Shown here in pieces: positions 5,036 to 7,514 of a stretch of 7,514 nucleotides of DNA. Each line of letters begins with the position of its first letter. Position 1 is the first letter of the stretch. The notes under the pieces are model-generated. The model had not been told where the DNA came from, searched no databases, and saw only the letters and a program-made list of their open reading frames with translations. Both the position numbers and the translations under genes were made by a program. The DNA lies in contig CAMCYV010000071.1 in the NCBI GenBank assembly GCA_945885645.1, positions 1 through 7,514 of the forward strand. Reading direction: 5' to 3'. Source of the stretch: Bifidobacterium breve (lineage in GTDB: Bacteria > Actinomycetota > Actinomycetes > S36-B12).

Positions 5036-7349
5036 GCGCACCATCGCGCAGAAGCGCGAGTTCACTTTCGAGTGCCTTAACAAGTGACCGGGCGCTCGAT
5101 TCGCTCAGTTCTGCACCACCAGCCTCTTTCACGAAAAATACATCAACGGTGTCGACCCCGAGAGTTGATATTTTGGCTCCGACCACTTCCACGCCTTCTC
5201 GTGCGATGCAGCTTGCGATTTTATACAGAAGTGCAGGCGCATCGGGTGCCCGTACTTCTAGAACCACTTGGGTCCCCGAAACCCGCTCGATGCTCACCTG
5301 GGCCTGCACAGGCGGTGTACCACCGGGCCTCGATGTGCTCTGCAGTGTCCGTTTCGCCATTGCAGCTTCGATATCAAATGTTCCTGAAACACTCCTGTCA
5401 AGATCTGTGTACAGAATCTCCTGCGCCGGTGGATCTCCAAATAATGGGCGTACGTACCATTCCTGAATCGCACGTTCGCCCAACGTCGAAATCTTTGCAG
5501 CACGTACAGCAAGTCGATTCATGGCCAATATCCCAGCAACTTTTGCTACGAGTCCAATTTGATCAGGTGCACCGACTGTTATTCGAAATCCGTGATCTTC
5601 GCGCGTAATTTCCAAGAAAAGTCCATCCTGGTTAGCGGCTCTTAAGTGAATATCGGTGACTTCAACTGGTTGGAGAAACCGAGCCCCACCGTTGAGATGC
5701 AATCGAACCCTTCCCGCTAAGTCCTTAAGGAGGCCTTCCCTCCAGCGGGACCTTAATGACGGCCCGGTGGCCCGCGAGTCGGCCAGGCTCAATGCCAGAA
5801 GCAGATCAAGTGCTTGCGTATCGACAACTTTGGATGCAATGTCGATTATGACTTCTGGGTCATCTAGATCCCGCTTGGTCGCAATGTCCGGTAACAATAA
5901 ATGGTGTAGAACTAGTCGTTCAAGGATTTTTGTATCAGATAAATCAAATGCCATTCGTGGAGCTATCACGCGCGTCATTTCGGCACCAATTTCACTATGG
6001 TCACCATCTTGGCATTTTCCAATGTCGTGTAAAAACGCTGCGACCAGAAGCAGGTCGGGCCGCTCAACGGTGCGCACGAACGACTGGGATTGCATAACAC
6101 ACTCAATCAAGTGTCGATCGACTGTGAATTCATGTAGAGCATTAAATTGCGGCGCGGAACGAAGGATGCTCCATTCGGGAAACCACTTTTCAATAATTCC
6201 GTGCTGGTCAAGAGCTTCCCATGTGGTAAGCAGGCCAGAACCCGAACCAAGCAACGAGACAAAAGATTCGCGCATCTCGCGATCCCATGGCGTGCGAGTC
6301 GAAACTTCGCGCTCAAGTAAATATGGTGATATCGGCTTTTGGGTGAGCGCCGACGCTCCTGCAATTCGAAGCAGGAGTCCCGGGTCACTGGCAAGATCAG
6401 CATTTCGCGCCAGCGTTATCTCACCTCCGGAGTCGATTACCCCTTGGGCCAGTGGCTCGCGAATTTTTCCTGATGAGCCTCGTAATCCAGAAAACAGTTG
6501 CCGAATATTGGGTTTCTCTTGATGGAGTAACTCATTGATGCGGTACCACGTCAACTCACTCGTGTAGGCAATTTTGCGGCTGGCTAAGTAAATTTCCCTG
6601 AGCAAGGTTTCAGCGTCCGCCAGCCCCATCTCCAGCGCAACCGTGGACTGAGACTGCATATGCAAACGATCACCATTTAACGACAATGACATCGCATCGC
6701 GTACATCAAGGAGAAAATCCTTGGCAACCTCCCACTCGGTTCGCGGAGTGTCAACTAACCAAGTGGAGCCCAAATGACTCACGATTCCCGCGTCGCGGAT
6801 CCCTCCATAGGACTCTTTGATATTAGGTTCAAGTAACTGAAAAAGTTCACCGTGAGTCTTCCTACGCTCGGCAACCAAATGTGACAGTTGTGGAAGCACG
6901 CTTTTCGCATTTGCGCGCCAGTCGTGATGAATAGAATTGCGTAGCTCTCTTGCCAATTCCTCATTTCCCGATATCGCGCGTGTGTCGAGTAACCCGGTAA
7001 ATGCTTTAATGTCTCCGGCTGCCACTTTCCGCGCGGTAGAAATAGTTCGCACACTGTGATCAAGGTCAACACCGGCATCCCAGATGGGGTACCACAAGGA
7101 CTCGGCGACCTCATCTGGAATTACTCCATCTTCGTGGATGAGGACGAGATCCAAGTCACTGCTTGGTCCCAACTCTTGGCGCCCGTAACTCCCCACTGCA
7201 ACAAGAGCAAAGCTCTTATCTGAAGCCTTGCTACTCATGATGGCTTGTTCAAACAGCGTGCTTAACCACGAATCGAAAGCATTACTCAATGCCAAGCGGT
7301 GCTCAGGGCCACTTTGCCCAGAGCACCGCTTAATGGATTTAGGATTCAC
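5019..7349 (-). CDS. glnD: PII nucleotidyltransferase / nucleotidyl-removing enzyme GlnD
   Basis: Senses glutamine and reversibly modifies PII; in Actinobacteria the modification studied is adenylylation rather than uridylylation. The 776-residue product is normal for the phylum, shorter than the enterobacterial enzyme (about 890). Domains: nucleotidyltransferase with GSYGRQELGPSSDLDL (53-68; metal ligands Asp65, Asp67), the signature LLEPNIKESYGGIRD (172-186), an HD phosphohydrolase domain with His406, His441-Asp442 and Asp524 intact, and two ACT domains (about 590-635 and 695-740, each with an AKISTLG stretch). Both activities should be present. The GTG at 7349 is 18 nt after the glnB stop and has no clear ribosome binding site; TTG codons at residues 19 and 21 or ATG 38 are alternatives, but homology to HRLALSNAFDSWL argues for an early start. 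Codons 7-24 fold into two strong hairpins. Confidence 0.96.
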   Translation of the reverse strand: MNPKSIKRCSGQSGPEHRLALSNAFDSWLSTLFEQAIMSSKASDKSFALVAVGSYGRQELGPSSDLDLVLIHEDGVIPDEVAESLWYPIWDAGVDLDHSVRTISTARKVAAGDIKAFTGLLDTRAISGNEELARELRNSIHHDWRANAKSVLPQLSHLVAERRKTHGELFQLLEPNIKESYGGIRDAGIVSHLGSTWLVDTPRTEWEVAKDFLLDVRDAMSLSLNGDRLHMQSQSTVALEMGLADAETLLREIYLASRKIAYTSELTWYRINELLHQEKPNIRQLFSGLRGSSGKIREPLAQGVIDSGGEITLARNADLASDPGLLLRIAGASALTQKPISPYLLEREVSTRTPWDREMRESFVSLLGSGSGLLTTWEALDQHGIIEKWFPEWSILRSAPQFNALHEFTVDRHLIECVMQSQSFVRTVERPDLLLVAAFLHDIGKCQDGDHSEIGAEMTRVIAPRMAFDLSDTKILERLVLHHLLLPDIATKRDLDDPEVIIDIASKVVDTQALDLLLALSLADSRATGPSLRSRWREGLLKDLAGRVRLHLNGGARFLQPVEVTDIHLRAANQDGLFLEITREDHGFRITVGAPDQIGLVAKVAGILAMNRLAVRAAKISTLGERAIQEWYVRPLFGDPPAQEILYTDLDRSVSGTFDIEAAMAKRTLQSTSRPGGTPPVQAQVSIERVSGTQVVLEVRAPDAPALLYKIASCIAREGVEVVGAKISTLGVDTVDVFFVKEAGGAELSESSARSLVKALESELALLRDGAPVTLG
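7279..7331 (-). other. Tandem hairpins in the first codons of glnD
   Basis: On the minus strand AAGCGGTGCTC (7331-7321) pairs perfectly with GAGCACCGCTT (7304-7294). Inside, after one T-T mismatch, GGGC (7319-7316) pairs with GCCC (7309-7306) around a 6-nt loop, giving 15 pairs. One base later GCATT-GAGT-AATGC (7292-7279) forms a second perfect hairpin, followed by TTTCGATT. The element starts 36 nt after the glnB stop, so it looks like the end of a glnB transcript, but lies within the glnD reading frame. The 11-bp stem alone is unlikely by chance (of order 0.04 in 7.5 kb), less so with the inner four pairs. An attenuator or partial terminator is inferred; no long T-run supports full termination. 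Confidence 0.6.
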
Positions 7350-7367
7350 GGAGTTATTTGCCGCGAA

Positions 7368-7514
7368 CTACAGAGCATCTGCGCCACGTTCCCCTGTTCG
7401 TACCCGGATCACTTCTTCAACTGGAGTTACCCATACCTTGCCATCTCCAATTTTGCCCGTATGTGCTCCCTTAGTAATCGCATCGAGGACCTCGTCCAGC
7501 CGATCGGAATCAAT
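7368..7514 (-). CDS. glnB: PII nitrogen regulatory protein, C-terminal 48 residues (partial)
   Basis: Trimeric signal protein that binds ATP/ADP and 2-oxoglutarate and controls AmtB, GlnE and other nitrogen targets. The visible part has the nucleotide-binding TGKIGDGKVWVTPVEEVIRV and the signature RTGERGADAL before the TAG at 7370-7368, matching the last 48 residues of a 112-residue PII. The T-loop with the modified Tyr51 and the N-terminus lie beyond the window. The glnD gene starts 18 nt later in the same frame, so the two are very probably co-transcribed, as in the amtB-glnK-glnD operons of Actinobacteria. By that context the gene could equally be called glnK; amtB would be expected upstream. 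Confidence 0.95.
   Translation of the reverse strand: MDSDRLDEVLDAITKGAHTGKIGDGKVWVTPVEEVIRVRTGERGADAL

Noticed and set aside
5696..5752. Nested inverted repeats with TCCTTAAGGA and CCCGCT/AGCGGG in glnD
   Set aside because: Pairing needs a 10-nt bulge and a long span, and the sequence is explained by coding for the region after the HD domain.
5656..6522. Long open frame of 288 codons on the plus strand opposite glnD
   Set aside because: It is antisense to conserved HD and linker regions of GlnD, is rich in Arg/Ser as expected for an antisense shadow, and resembles no family.

Overview
The window is a compact, gene-dense, roughly 50% G+C stretch in which every convincing gene lies on the minus strand. 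The gene order, read in the direction of transcription from the right edge, is glnB/glnK (3' end only) - glnD - ffh - rpsP - khpA - rimM - trmD - rplS - lepB - (probably rnhB, only the first codons). This order, the KH gene between rpsP and rimM, the long Ala/Glu/Lys tail on S16, the SGNPAKRA tail of Ffh and the GDHR box of LepB all point to an actinobacterium. The base composition is low for that phylum, as in freshwater or marine planktonic lineages, but the genus cannot be named from this window.

Region by region. 7368-7514 is the C-terminal part of a PII nitrogen-signal protein. 5019-7349 is GlnD, the enzyme that modifies PII. 3433-4959 is Ffh, the signal recognition particle GTPase. A gap of about 170 nt precedes the ribosome and tRNA maturation cluster: S16 (rpsP), the KH RNA-binding protein KhpA, the 16S maturation factor RimM and the tRNA m1G37 methyltransferase TrmD. 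Its genes are joined by a 1-base overlap, a 5-base gap and an 11-base overlap. A 149-nt leader then precedes rplS (L19), which is followed after 27-28 nt by lepB (signal peptidase I). Together the genes cover nitrogen sensing, ribosome assembly and decoding fidelity, co-translational targeting (Ffh) and removal of the exported proteins' signal peptides (LepB). Five of the eight genes with visible starts use GTG or TTG.

The gene content is conserved housekeeping, and I see no mobile element, CRISPR array, tRNA, rRNA or unknown protein system. The less expected content is RNA-level. Two very strong stem-loops sit inside coding sequence, and each begins exactly at nucleotide 19 of its gene: a perfect 12-bp stem with tetraloop followed by a U-rich tract at the start of lepB, and an 11+4-bp stem plus an adjoining 5-bp hairpin at the start of glnD. 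Both genes lack a clear Shine-Dalgarno sequence and both lie directly downstream of a gene expected to be highly or differently expressed (rplS, glnB). I infer a start-proximal attenuator or initiation-assisting element. Further candidate RNA structures lie over the glnD stop codon, in the rplS leader and in the rpsP leader.
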